From Geobacillus stearothermophilus ATCC 12980 (lineage in GTDB: Bacteria > Bacillota > Bacilli > Bacillales > Anoxybacillaceae): 64,000 bases of DNA. Below are positions 55,491 to 64,000 of the stretch, piece by piece (within the stretch, counting starts at the first letter, position 1; every line of letters starts with the position of its first letter). The position numbers and the translations under genes are program-made. The notes beneath the pieces were generated by a model. That model was not told the origin of the DNA and did no database searches. It saw only the letters and a list, made by a program, of their open reading frames with translations. The DNA lies in the NCBI RefSeq assembly GCF_030369615.1, contig NZ_CP128494.1, positions 778,001 to 842,000 of the forward strand, written 5' to 3'.

Positions 55491-55506
55491 TGTGATTTTT
55501 TTCACA
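55491..55506. promoter_or_regulatory. Fnr/Crp-type palindrome upstream of the formate/nitrite transporter
   Basis: TGTGA-TTTTTT-TCACA is a perfect match to the Bacillus Fnr consensus TGTGA-N6-TCACA. It lies 29 bases before the transporter ATG, so anaerobic control is plausible, though the spacing leaves little room for a classical activated promoter. The IS701-like element begins 18 bases further upstream. Confidence 0.7.
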
Positions 55507-55523
55507 TTATTTACGATATATAA

Positions 55524-56895
55524 CTGTAGATGAGCATTTTTCATTACAATAATTCCCATGCCTTAAGAGACAAACAGGGTACCCCTTACGCGATACGGAG
55601 CTGTTTTTTTGATCACATCAATGGGAATTCCTTGCTTCGCAGCGTCATAAATGAACTCAACGACGCTGTGGCCTTTCCGCGACCGAAGAAGCTCCAGCCC
55701 GGTGGAGAGGTTTTGTCGGGATTCGGCGATGCTGTACACGCAGGAGAGCAGCACCACCGCCCAATACCGTTTCACCGCCCGAACGTGGTGAACGCGGTAT
55801 CCATCCAGCTTCAGTTGATCTTTCGCCTGCCGGAAAAAGCATTCGATCGTCCAGCGCTGGGCGTAGTAACGCAAGATGTCTTCGTCCCCGAGCTCCCGGT
55901 CGGTGCTCAAGACGCAATGGAGATGTTCCGGTGTCATCGGCTGATCCGCCTTCCAAGCCAGCAGCACCACCGCGTCATCGAGGCCATGGATGGCCCCCTC
56001 ATAGCGATACACGCGGTAATGCTCCTGACCCACCGTGACGAGGCGGGTGTCTTGGGGCTCGATATAGCGGGCGAACTGCTTGGCTTGGACGGCGATGCCT
56101 TTCGGATAAAGAATCCGGTTCGCCTTGAGCATCGCGATGACATGGAATCCCTGTTTCAGACAGGCTTCGATGAGCTTTTTGGACGGATACCACGAATCCA
56201 TGAGCACATACACCGGCTGAGCCCGCTTCACCTTGAGCGAGGAAAGCATCTCGATCGCCAGGTCGATCTTGCTTTTTCCCGCTTTCTTGTCATACAGGCG
56301 GAACGCAAATGGGAACGCCTGCGTGAAGGTGTGCACCATCAGCCAAACGAGCGAATGCCCCCAGACCGATTGATGATCTTTATGCGAGTAGTGCCAGTCG
56401 CACCCTTGAATGGCGTGCACAGCCCGTGACGAAGGCTTCGTTTTTTGGCAAATCGTATCATCAATCGAAACAAAAAGGGGTTGATTCTTCCGTTTGGCCA
56501 GTCGTTCGACCTGGGAAAGGATCCACTCTTGAAGCTTCCCAAGCAGCCTTTCCTCGTTCCAAGGGCTTTTCGTGAAAAAGTGACGGAGCGTCGTTCGATG
56601 ATTCGGATGAAAGCTCCAGTAATGAATATCAGTCAATGTTCCCGAGAATCCCTTGGTGGTCAAGGCATCGACAATATGAATGAGATGCTTGATGACCGGT
56701 TTGGAAAGCTGCAGCGTCAACCCCAGCGTGAAGAAAAACTTGTGGATTCCTTGGTGATGTGCTAATCTATTCATGAGACATGAACCTCCTTGTGTGAATG
56801 GGTTTTGAACACATCTATTTTACCCAAGGAGTCCGGTTCATGTCTCCTTTTTTGTTTAGTTGTCAATTTATGTCAGTGAATTTGCTCATCTACAG
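55524..56895 (-). mobile_element. IS701/IS4-superfamily insertion sequence
   Basis: 1,372 bp bounded by CTGTAGATGAGCA (55524-55536) and its inverse TGCTCATCTACAG (56883-56895). Both flanks carry TATATAA (55517-55523 and 56896-56902), which contains the target duplication. One intact transposase gene. Confidence 0.85.
55563..56774 (-). CDS. IS701-type (IS4 superfamily) transposase
   Basis: 403 residues, intact. DDE residues seen in VSIDDTICQKTKPSS (Asp), VLMDSWYPSKKL (Asp) and YYAQRWTIECFFRQAKDQL (Glu). GGAGGTTCATGTCTC-type site before the ATG on the minus strand. Family name from memory of similar Geobacillus proteins annotated IS701; IS4 is the safe superfamily. Confidence 0.88.
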   Translation of the reverse strand: MNRLAHHQGIHKFFFTLGLTLQLSKPVIKHLIHIVDALTTKGFSGTLTDIHYWSFHPNHRTTLRHFFTKSPWNEERLLGKLQEWILSQVERLAKRKNQPLFVSIDDTICQKTKPSSRAVHAIQGCDWHYSHKDHQSVWGHSLVWLMVHTFTQAFPFAFRLYDKKAGKSKIDLAIEMLSSLKVKRAQPVYVLMDSWYPSKKLIEACLKQGFHVIAMLKANRILYPKGIAVQAKQFARYIEPQDTRLVTVGQEHYRVYRYEGAIHGLDDAVVLLAWKADQPMTPEHLHCVLSTDRELGDEDILRYYAQRWTIECFFRQAKDQLKLDGYRVHHVRAVKRYWAVVLLSCVYSIAESRQNLSTGLELLRSRKGHSVVEFIYDAAKQGIPIDVIKKTAPYRVRGTLFVS

Positions 56896-57271
56896 TATAT
56901 AACATACGCCTTTCCCATCTATTTTTCAACATATCGATGAAAAAGTTAAAATAAATGTCAACATTTTTATTTGTAACCGTTTACTAAAAAAATCACCGTT
57001 GCAATTTCAGAAATAGTTGTTCTAATATAAGTCAAATAACGGAACAACTGAAAAACATAATAACAAACAACCGTCAATAACATCGTTTGACGCATTTCTT
57101 TCGCCTGCACATGTTTAAAGACGAGGATTTTTTGCTCCCCGCGCTAAAGAAACCTCTATTTCTTTTTCCGGTTCATGCGGCAACAAATCCTCAGCGAATG
57201 GTTCCGATGGGGCATCATGGTTTCTTTCACTCATTCGATTTTATATTTTTCAGTCCGCTTGTAAAATTTTT
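56896..57271. other. Non-coding AT-rich remnant between IS701-like and IS110 elements
   Basis: About 375 bases of AT-rich sequence, continuous in style with the FNT flank. A 63-codon open frame at 57087-57278 is Phe-rich, lacks a ribosome site and resembles nothing; not called. No clear RNA or regulatory site. Confidence 0.5.
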
Positions 57272-58849
57272 TATATAGACTCCCATGACAAAAAAATTTC
57301 GTCACCATCGGGAGGATGAAAACAACCTTCTGTCGAATGGTCTCCTTGCAGCTGGGGTCATGAGGTCGTTGTATCTATGGTACGTAAAAGTCCGATATAT
57401 AGACGGACCCCAGTAGTCTGGTGCACCACGGAATGTCGCTCCCTTGAGGGAAGCACGCAGGATAGAATGCTTGAACAAAGACTGCTGCACTAGCTGTTTT
57501 TGAGAACGAAGCAGGGAGGAAGACCGATGCGCGTCTTGTATGAACGCTGTTGCGAATTGGACGTGCATAAGCAATCGATTACGGCTTGCGCCCTTACCCC
57601 TGAAGGAAAAGAGATTCGCACGTTTGGTACGCTGACCGACGATCTCGAGGAGTTGGTGGATTGGCTGAAAGAAAAAAAGGTGACGCACGTTGCCATGGAG
57701 TCGACGGGCGTATATTGGAAGCCAGTGTATAATCTCCTCGAAGCAGAGCCGATCGAAGTGCTTGTCGTCAATGCCCAACACATCAAAGCGGTTCCCGGGC
57801 GAAAGACCGATGTCAAAGATGCCGAATGGATCGCGGACTTGCTTCGCCATGGATTGCTAAAAGGGAGTTACATCCCTCATCGAGCTCAGCGGGAGCTCCG
57901 GGAACTGGTCCGTTATCGGCGCAGTTTGATCGAGGAACGGGCACGGGAGCTCAACCGCATCCAAAAAGTGCTGGAAGGAGCCAATATCAAGCTTTCTTCG
58001 GTCGTATCCGACATCAACGGGATGTCGGCCCGGCTCATCATTCGCGCCCTTATCGAAGGAAAAGACGATCCGGCGGCCCTCGCCCAGCTCGCCAAAGGGC
58101 GGCTGAAACAAAAAACGGAAGAGCTCCGGCGCGCGTTGAAAGGAGTGATGGGGCCGCATCAACGCATGATGCTGGCCGAGCAATGGCGTCATGTGGAGTA
58201 TTTAGATGAAGCGATTGCCCGGTTGGATCGAGAAATCGAGGAACGAACGAGCCCTTTTCATGAAGCGCTGGAGCTCATCGATACGATCCCGGGAGTGGGG
58301 CGGCAAAGCGCGGAACAAATTGTAGCGGAAATCGGGACGGACATGAGCCGGTTCCCTACCGCCGCGCACTTGGCCTCATGGGCCGGAATGGCTCCCGGGA
58401 ATCATGAGAGTGCAGGGAAACGGTTGTCAGGTCGAACGAGGAAAGGGAACAAGAAGCTGAGGTCGTGCCTCGTGGAATGCGCCCGTGCCGCCGCCCGAAC
58501 GAAGAACACGTACCTATCGGCCAAGTATCATCGGATCGCCAAACGAAGAGGAGCGAATCGAGCGAGTGTCGCGGTCGGGAGAACGATTTTAGAAATGATC
58601 TATTACATCTTAACTCGAAAGGAACCGTATAGAGAGTTGGGAGCCGACTACTGGGATCGGCAGCGAGAAGCGAGCATCGTGCGTCAAACGGTGAAACGAT
58701 TAGAGGGGTTAGGGTACGAAGTGAAACTGGAAAAAACGAGTGCATAGCACTTATTAACCATATATATACTGAAATACCTTCCTTTGGAATCCGATTCCGA
58801 AGGCTAGGTGGGCTCCGTTTTTTGTCTTAAATGGTGTTTTCAGGATAGA
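57272..58849 (+). mobile_element. IS110-family insertion sequence
   Basis: 1,578 bp, limits taken from the sequence shared with the deletion derivative at 54104-54342. The left non-coding region (57272-57526, 255 bases) is where IS110 elements encode the bridge RNA; it holds several stems (for example AGTCCGATATATAGACGGACC). No terminal inverted repeats or duplication visible, as expected for IS110. Confidence 0.85.
57527..58747 (+). CDS. IS110-family DEDD transposase/recombinase
   Basis: 406 residues, intact. N-terminal RuvC-like domain has ELDVHKQ (Asp), AMESTGVYW (Glu) and GRKTDVKDAEW (two Asp). The C-terminal Tnp domain has DTIPGVGRQSAEQIVAEIG and the serine region SWAGMAPGNHESAGKR. Recombinase guided by a bridge RNA. 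GGGAGGAAGACCG precedes ATG 57527; an upstream open frame from 57500 is not used. Confidence 0.93.
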   Translation: MRVLYERCCELDVHKQSITACALTPEGKEIRTFGTLTDDLEELVDWLKEKKVTHVAMESTGVYWKPVYNLLEAEPIEVLVVNAQHIKAVPGRKTDVKDAEWIADLLRHGLLKGSYIPHRAQRELRELVRYRRSLIEERARELNRIQKVLEGANIKLSSVVSDINGMSARLIIRALIEGKDDPAALAQLAKGRLKQKTEELRRALKGVMGPHQRMMLAEQWRHVEYLDEAIARLDREIEERTSPFHEALELIDTIPGVGRQSAEQIVAEIGTDMSRFPTAAHLASWAGMAPGNHESAGKRLSGRTRKGNKKLRSCLVECARAAARTKNTYLSAKYHRIAKRRGANRASVAVGRTILEMIYYILTRKEPYRELGADYWDRQREASIVRQTVKRLEGLGYEVKLEKTSA

Positions 58850-58886
58850 TATGTACATTGAAACGAAATTCTTAAACTCAGTTCAA

Positions 58887-60316
58887 ACGATGATGTATAA
58901 AATTTTGTGTAAAGCATTTTGCTAGAACAAAAGAAAAAAGGTAGGGTATTCTCTGATTGGACCAAAAATCTTAGAGAAAGGAGAACCCTACCTATGTCTA
59001 AAAGTATACCGAATGTAGACTGGGCAAATCAACTGGAAAATGCCATTCGTCAGTTTGTAAAAGAAAAATTAGAACTGATTATGCGGGAAGAAATCAAACA
59101 TTTCCTTGAAATCGAACAGGCTGGAACGCCGAATATGAGAAACGGCTACTATCAGCGAAATCTAGATACGCAATATGGCCGGATTGAGGGTCTTTTGGTT
59201 CCAAGAGACCGAAACGGGGAATTTCAAACGCAGTTGTTTGCCCCTTACCAACGGCACACCGGCTGGCTTGAGGAAGCCATCATCAGGATGTATCAAAGTG
59301 GCATGAGTACGCGTGAAATTGGCAAGTTTATTGAACGAATTTTAGGCAATGCCTATTCTCCTGCAACGATCAGCCGTATTACCGATGTAGTGAAGGAAGA
59401 CATCGAGAAATGGCACACTCGTCCACTGCACAAGCGTTATTCCGTCTTATATTTGGATGGTTTATACGTAAAACTTCGTCGCAAAACCGTGGAGAAAGAA
59501 GTCATTTATGTGGTGTTAGGGGTGAACGAAGAAGGATATCGCGAAATTCTTGATTTCTTTGTGGGAGGACAAGAAAGCGCCTATGTATGGCAGGAAATTC
59601 TTCAACACCTCTACCAAAGAGGCGTCAAGGAAGTGCTTCTTGGCGTCTTCGATGGCCTTCCGGGGCTGGAGGAAGCCTTTAAGTCGGTGTATCCGAAAGC
59701 CGATGTGCAGCGCTGTGTCGTGCACAAAGTCCGCAACACCCTCAGCCGTGTTCGGAAAAAAGACCAATTCGAAGTGGCCGAGGATCTCAAGCTGATTTAT
59801 CGCGCGCCGAATAAGGAGATGGCGTTACAAATGTTTCAACAGTTTGAGTCGAAATGGTCCAGCAAATATCCAAGAGAAGTTCAATCTTGGGCCAATGAGT
59901 TGGATGTCCTCCTTACATTTATGGATTATCCAAGCAGTATTCGAAGTGTGATTTACACGACGAATGTCATCGAACGAACGATCAAAGAGATTCGGAAACG
60001 TCTAAAGCCGATGAACAGTTTGAGCAGTTTAGAAGCCGCGGAAAAAGTCGTGTATTTAACCATTCAAGATTTTAATGAGAAATGGGCAGGGCGAAAGTTA
60101 AGAGGATTTGCCGAAGCGCAGGAAGCCCTCGAGCGAATGTTTGAAGAACGTTATCATTAACCAAATGCTGTAAATAAACAAAATAGGGGGATTCTCCCTT
60201 TCCACACAGGAGACTGAATATTCAGTCTCCTGTGTGGAGAAAATCAGTCCCCTATCAATTCAAATCCATTTCAGAGAAACCCTACCCCATTTACATTACA
60301 CAAAATTCTTGACGGT
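58887..60316 (+). mobile_element. IS256-family insertion sequence (limits approximate)
   Basis: Inverted repeats with core AATTTTGTGTAA: left at 58901-58912, right (TTACACAAAATT) at 60296-60307, plus partly matching outer bases. No 8-bp duplication is visible, so one end may be altered by deletion. Its right end abuts the 5'-truncated IS982. Confidence 0.75.
58994..60160 (+). CDS. IS256-family transposase (mutator type)
   Basis: 388 residues, intact. DDE residues in VLYLDGLYVKLRR (Asp), GVFDGLPGLEEAF (Asp) with the following QRCVVHKVRNTL signature, and YTTNVIERTIKEIRKR (Glu). AGAAAGGAGAACCC precedes ATG 58994. Followed by a hairpin of GGAGACTGAATATTCAGTCTCC. Confidence 0.93.
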   Translation: MSKSIPNVDWANQLENAIRQFVKEKLELIMREEIKHFLEIEQAGTPNMRNGYYQRNLDTQYGRIEGLLVPRDRNGEFQTQLFAPYQRHTGWLEEAIIRMYQSGMSTREIGKFIERILGNAYSPATISRITDVVKEDIEKWHTRPLHKRYSVLYLDGLYVKLRRKTVEKEVIYVVLGVNEEGYREILDFFVGGQESAYVWQEILQHLYQRGVKEVLLGVFDGLPGLEEAFKSVYPKADVQRCVVHKVRNTLSRVRKKDQFEVAEDLKLIYRAPNKEMALQMFQQFESKWSSKYPREVQSWANELDVLLTFMDYPSSIRSVIYTTNVIERTIKEIRKRLKPMNSLSSLEAAEKVVYLTIQDFNEKWAGRKLRGFAEAQEALERMFEERYH

Positions 60317-61224
60317 ACCGATCCCTATGCAAGAGCACTTTCATTTTACTACAGATCAAGCAAAGATTCAAAAGCAATATGCCGCCATTTTCGTTTTTGT
60401 TTCTGCTCAACTTTCATGCATTCAGGTGCATCTTCATCGTCGAAATCGCCATTTGGTCAAGCAAGAGGACGCTGTCATCATCGCCATTCATCTTTTAGGA
60501 AAGCTGCTCGGTTTTACTTCTAAACGGGCGTGGCATCGTTTTGTCACGGGAAATTTGTTCACAAACGGCTCGTTTCTCGAACGTTCCCGGTATAACCGCC
60601 GCTGCCGGGCGCTTGGCTTCGCTATCAAATGGATCGCCGTCGTGAGCAAAACGCGGCCAACATCATGCCTATGCCGTCGTGGACAGCTTGCCGCTCCCAT
60701 TGTGCCATACGGCAAGAATGCATCGCGTCAAACGGTTTCAAGAGATCGCCGACATCGGGTATTGCGCTTCCAAAAAGCAATGGTACTACGGGTTGAAGCT
60801 GCACCTTCAAGTGACCGATCAAGGGCTGCCAATGGGGTATGTGGTGACGGAAGCATCTTGCCACGATCGAATCGCAGCCGAAAGCGTGATGACCCAAATT
60901 CCCCACCCGTATAACTTCGGGGACAAAGGATTCATTAGCCGTGACTTGCAAAAAAGGCTGTACGAAGAATACCAAATGGCGCTTTGGACTCCGTCTCGAA
61001 AAAACCAGAAACATCGTGCGTCTGAGACATGGGAGCAGTGGATCCAACAAAAACGCAAAGTGATCGAGACGGTGTTCTCGGTTCTGGTTGACCACTATCG
61101 CATCACGGGGATCCGAGCCAATTCGATTATCGGATTTGAAGTGGCACTAGACGGTATATTGTTAGCTTATTCCCTGGTTACACTTGGGCTAGTTGAGCGC
61201 TAAAGCTCAACTAGCACCACGGGT
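60317..61224 (+). mobile_element. IS982-family element, left end missing
   Basis: The right inverted repeat, GCTCAACTAGCACCACGGGT at 61205-61224 (reads inward ACCCGTGGTGC...), is present, but no matching left repeat is found either next to IS256 or beyond it at 58850-58886. The right end sits inside codon-7/8 of the second ykwB copy. Confidence 0.8.
60327..61203 (+). pseudogene. IS982-family transposase with frameshift(s)
   Basis: First frame from ATG 60327: LGKLLGFTSKRAWHRFV and LERSRYNRRCRALGFAIKWI are the IS982 N-terminal region. Around 60630-60670 the frame is lost; the catalytic part resumes in another frame as HAYAVVDSLPLPLCHTARMH (Asp), ADIGYCASKKQWYYGLKLHL, FGDKGF (Asp) and RKVIETVFSVL (Glu) to 61203. 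More than one indel may be present. Confidence 0.85.
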
Positions 61225-61312
61225 GTATAAATGTTTATCGTACATGCTGATCCCCCTTGCTTTTTTACCCTCATCATAACGGAAAACGTGAAAAAATGGC
61301 AAGAAAAGCCTC
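61225..61312. repeat. YkwB 5' region, copy 2 (direct repeat with 53586-53690)
   Basis: On the minus strand it holds a ribosome site and ATG at 61246 with codons MYDKHLY, then runs into the IS982 right end and stops after five more codons. Same orientation as copy 1, with a few substitutions and a 3-base gap. The rest of this gene copy is lost. Confidence 0.8.
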
Positions 61313-61318
61313 CGACAA

Positions 61319-61519
61319 CTAACAGCGGCCGGAGGTTTTTTGCTCGACATACTCGCTCACAAGCGCTTCAATTTGCTGTTCATCGGGCTTTTCGCCGCAA
61401 AATGCAAACTCAATTTCCTCAATCAATTCACCGTCGCGATAAACGTGCAGCGCCCCTTTTTGCAGCAAGACGCTGTATTCGATCTCAAATATATAGCCCT
61501 CATGTTCAATCGCGCCCAT
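61319..61519 (-). CDS. DUF5370/YbxH-family small protein
   Basis: 66 residues starting MGAIEHEGYIFEIEYSVLLQ, then GALHVYRDGELIEEIEFAF, typical of the YbxH-like family. ATG 61519 is preceded by AGGTGAACC. Function unknown. Lies between the truncated ykwB copy and the chemoreceptor gene. Confidence 0.8.
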   Translation of the reverse strand: MGAIEHEGYIFEIEYSVLLQKGALHVYRDGELIEEIEFAFCGEKPDEQQIEALVSEYVEQKTSGRC

Positions 61520-61670
61520 TGTGGTTCACCTGCCTACGTTTAATGTCCCACAGGCGCGGCTCTCTATGTATGAATAAGAAGCTCATCCTATAGACGCAGG
61601 ACGATTGTCCTTTTATAATTATAATGGACGTGGTTCGACAAAAAGAGGAAACAGAGGGGAGAAATAGAGA

Positions 61671-63647
61671 GTGTTCCGGACATTGCGCAGCAAATTGATC
61701 GTCTTGATGGCTTTATTGTTAGTGATTTCATTGGCAGCAACACAACTCGTTGGGGTTGTGCAAATGCGGAAGATGGTGGATGCTGACGTGAAACAGCGGG
61801 CGCAGACGGCGCTTGACGGACTGCTCGGCGATATTCGCGACAGTTTTCAAAGTGAGGAGAATAGCTTAGTGCAATTCAGTGAATCGCCGTTGGCTTTGCA
61901 AATGGTTCAAGATGAAAAAATGTGGCTGCAGCTTGAGAAACAGTTCCGCACGTTTTTGCGCCTGCATGAGAATGTGCAATTCATCTATATTGGCACCGAG
62001 CAGAAGAAAATGTATATATCGCCGATGACAGAGCTCCCGGACGGATACGATCCGACGAGCCGCCCGTGGTATAAAGCGGCGATGAAGCGGCCGGATGAAG
62101 TGGTGTGGACCGAACCGTACGTCGATGCGATTACCGGCAAGCACGTTGTGACGTTGGCCAAAGCGGTGAGCGAAAACGGCCGCATTGCTGCGGTCATCGG
62201 CATCGATATGACGCTCGATGCGGTGACAAGAATCGTCAATGCGAGCGACGTCGGCTATAACGGCTATCCGGTGCTGTTTGACGCGAAGGGGACGGCGGTC
62301 GTCCACCCACAATACAAGGGGAAAAACATGGCGAAAAACGCGACGGTCCGCTACATGCTCGAGCATGAAAAAGGAATGCACGAATATGAGCAAGACGGCG
62401 AACGGCGGGTGATTTACTTCACTACGATTCCAGAGCTTGGCTGGAAAGTCGGCGCTGTCTATAGAGAAAGCAATTTATCCGCGATGAGCCGCTCGCTCGG
62501 AGCAACCATGCTTGTCATTACGGTGATTGCGTTTATCGTCGCTTTGGTCGTCGTTTATTTCTTAGCGCGCTCAATCACCAAGCCGATTGTGGCGCTGCAA
62601 GAGCAAGTCGAAAAGGCGGCGGGCGGCGACTTGACGGTGCACGCGCGCATCACTGCCAAAGATGAGATTGGCCGCCTCGCCCGCCATTTTAACGAGATGA
62701 TCGATCATATGCGCGCGCTGATCGGCGAAGTGAACCGATCGGTCAACGAGCTGGCCGCCTCGGCTGATCATTTAAGCGCCGTCTCAGAGGAAACGATGGC
62801 GACAAGCGAACAAGTGGCCAAAGCGATCAGCGAAATCGCCAAAGGAACGACCGATCAAGCAGGAAGCCTTGATACGATCAATGAGCGGACAACAGCGCTG
62901 TCGCAGCAAATCGAAGCGGTTGCGAATGCGACGGCTGGCATGGAGTCGCTGTCCGATGAAACGAAAACCGCGAGCTACGACGGCTTGGAGCATTTAAACA
63001 TTTTGCAGAAAAAATCGGAGGAAGCGAAAAATGAACTCGAGTCTGTAGAAAATGTCATTAGCGACCTTGTGAAAAAGATGGATGAAATTGACGGTGTCAT
63101 TCAAACGATCACGGCCATTTCCGGACAGACGAATTTGCTGGCGTTAAACGCCAGCATCGAGGCGGCGCGGGCTGGCGAGCATGGGAAAGGGTTTGCCGTT
63201 GTCGCTGATGAAGTGCGCAAGCTGGCCGAACAATCCGCGAAAGCGACGGAGATGATCCGCGCGACGATCGCCGCCATCCAGCAGCAAGCCGGGCTGGTGA
63301 TGGAGGCGGTCCGCCGCTCCAAGCAGGCGTACAACGAACAGCGGGAAGCGGTGCACACGACCGGCGATTCATTTGTCAAAATCACTGGCATGATGGAGCA
63401 AGTGGCTGATGCGCTTGCTGGGATTATGGAGGAAGCAAAGCGGATGAACGCGAGCAAAGACGATGTCGTCGGAGCGATGCAAAACATCGCCGCCATCGCC
63501 CAACAAGCAGCGGCAGCGGCGGAAGAAGTGGCTGCTTCGGCTGATGATCAGTTGCAGGCGCTTTCGACGGTGACCGAATCGGCGGAGGCGTTAAGCGAAA
63601 TGAGCCGGCAGTTGAAACAACTGGTTGAGAAGTTTAAGATTTCATAA
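61671..63647 (+). CDS. Methyl-accepting chemotaxis protein with Cache sensor (McpC position)
   Basis: 658 residues, GTG start with GGGGAGAAATAG upstream. TM1 at about residues 8-28, a double Cache ligand domain (about 35-270; [27 protein letters not shown] core, [20 protein letters not shown]), TM2 at about 280-303, HAMP (about 305-357), and the signalling hairpin with tip [20 protein letters not shown] near residue 490. It senses an extracellular ligand, possibly amino acids as McpC of B. subtilis, and controls CheA. Same place after the pts region as mcpC, so orthology is likely but not proven. Confidence 0.92.
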   Translation: MFRTLRSKLIVLMALLLVISLAATQLVGVVQMRKMVDADVKQRAQTALDGLLGDIRDSFQSEENSLVQFSESPLALQMVQDEKMWLQLEKQFRTFLRLHENVQFIYIGTEQKKMYISPMTELPDGYDPTSRPWYKAAMKRPDEVVWTEPYVDAITGKHVVTLAKAVSENGRIAAVIGIDMTLDAVTRIVNASDVGYNGYPVLFDAKGTAVVHPQYKGKNMAKNATVRYMLEHEKGMHEYEQDGERRVIYFTTIPELGWKVGAVYRESNLSAMSRSLGATMLVITVIAFIVALVVVYFLARSITKPIVALQEQVEKAAGGDLTVHARITAKDEIGRLARHFNEMIDHMRALIGEVNRSVNELAASADHLSAVSEETMATSEQVAKAISEIAKGTTDQAGSLDTINERTTALSQQIEAVANATAGMESLSDETKTASYDGLEHLNILQKKSEEAKNELESVENVISDLVKKMDEIDGVIQTITAISGQTNLLALNASIEAARAGEHGKGFAVVADEVRKLAEQSAKATEMIRATIAAIQQQAGLVMEAVRRSKQAYNEQREAVHTTGDSFVKITGMMEQVADALAGIMEEAKRMNASKDDVVGAMQNIAAIAQQAAAAAEEVAASADDQLQALSTVTESAEALSEMSRQLKQLVEKFKIS

Positions 63648-63654
63648 AAAATAG

Positions 63655-63687
63655 AAGGTGTCCTAGCGGCAACGGGGCGCCTTTTTT
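63655..63687 (+). terminator. Terminator after the chemoreceptor gene
   Basis: AAGGTGTCC...GGGGCGCCTT stem followed by TTTTTATC. Confidence 0.65.
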
Positions 63688-64000
63688 ATCATCTCTAGCC
63701 GAGAAGGCTCCCATTTCCGCGTGCGTAAGTGGGGGATGAAGCATCAAGGATGTTCCCTAACGCCGCCCAAAAAAAGAAGGATTTCGCTTGCTGTCTTCGT
63801 AAGACAACGGAACCGTGGGACACACGAGGATGGCTTGGCTGGCAAGCCTGTCGTGGAGCGGTTGTTCCAAAGAATCTCCCACCGCTAAACGTTTGCGCAG
63901 GCAAGAGGCGTTCAATCATTTTCGAATAGGAGACTTTCACTTTCGCTTTGTACAGGGTGCAGTCCAAAATAAGCGGGAGATGAATGTCGGTCGGCGTTTA
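63683..64000. mobile_element. Hairpin-rich IS605-related repeat, cut by window edge
   Basis: Begins TTTATCATCTC...CCGAGAAG as the copy at 19487-19627 and contains CCCATTTCCGCGTGCGTAAGTGGG, a stem like the IS605-type right end at 45459-45485. It ends with GGGAGATGAATGTCGGTCGGCGTT, nearly identical to a segment inside 38731-39015. No credible gene; a 90-codon minus-strand frame is not supported. Probably an ORF-less element with a structured RNA that continues past base 64000. Confidence 0.55.

Noticed and set aside
57087-57278. 63-codon Phe-rich frame left of IS110
   Set aside because: No ribosome site, runs into the IS110 left end, and composition is that of AT-rich non-coding DNA.
60234-60326. 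Upstream extension of the IS982 transposase frame
   Set aside because: This part lies in the IS256 right end, so it is not original IS982 coding sequence.
63695-63967. 90-codon minus-strand frame at the right edge
   Set aside because: It covers the hairpin repeat, has no ribosome site, and the other repeat copy at 19487 does not keep the frame.

Overview
The window is chromosomal DNA of a thermophilic, spore-forming Bacillaceae, most likely Geobacillus. The evidence is moderately GC-rich coding DNA full of GCG, CCG and GGC codons, strong AGGAGG-type ribosome sites, spore genes, gene content and order close to the Bacillus subtilis ykr-ykv-pts-ykw region, and insertion sequences (IS) of types common in Geobacillus, including an IS66 element with the length and ends of ISBst12.

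Left part (1-13 kb). This is a complete methionine salvage cluster. On the minus strand mtnK-mtnA lies behind a SAM riboswitch and continues into a sugar-type ABC transporter (binding lipoprotein and ATPase, cut by the window edge), probably a methylthioribose uptake system. mtnU and mtnE diverge from each other. On the plus strand mtnW-mtnX-mtnB-mtnD lies behind a second SAM riboswitch. After it come a ZIP metal transporter, a MarR regulator and a PduL-type phosphotransacylase.

Middle (13-39 kb). In order: an SDR pseudogene with one amber stop, an S9 peptidase, an APC permease behind a lysine riboswitch (so probably a lysine transporter), an M3 oligopeptidase, a GNAT acetyltransferase, a self-regulated ABC exporter-TetR operon with two operators, a HepT-MntA toxin-antitoxin pair, clpE with CtsR sites, a FixH-like lipoprotein, ykvI, a gerK-type germinant receptor operon (A-C-B order), a preQ1 riboswitch with queC-queD-queE-queF, then ykvS, ykvT and several small or proline-rich proteins.

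39-47 kb is an IS pile-up. One alpha/beta-hydrolase gene (minus strand) was cut by a TnpB-only IS605-type element and by an IS630 element. ISL3, IS4 and IS66 elements then entered the left end of the TnpB element. Removing the insertions at their visible target duplications restores a 765-nt (254-codon plus stop) reading frame.

Right part (47-64 kb). glcT, a RAT antiterminator, ptsG and ptsH-ptsI form the glucose PTS. They are followed by a frameshifted yyaC and a ykwB remnant. A second IS-dense island (53.6-61.2 kb) holds an internally deleted IS110 derivative, an AT-rich formate/nitrite transporter with an Fnr-type palindrome, and IS701-like, IS110, IS256 and IS982 elements. It ends at a second copy of the ykwB 5' region, followed by a DUF5370 gene and a chemoreceptor (mcpC position). 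Hairpin elements resembling IS605 right ends or omega RNAs occur at several places, including the right edge.
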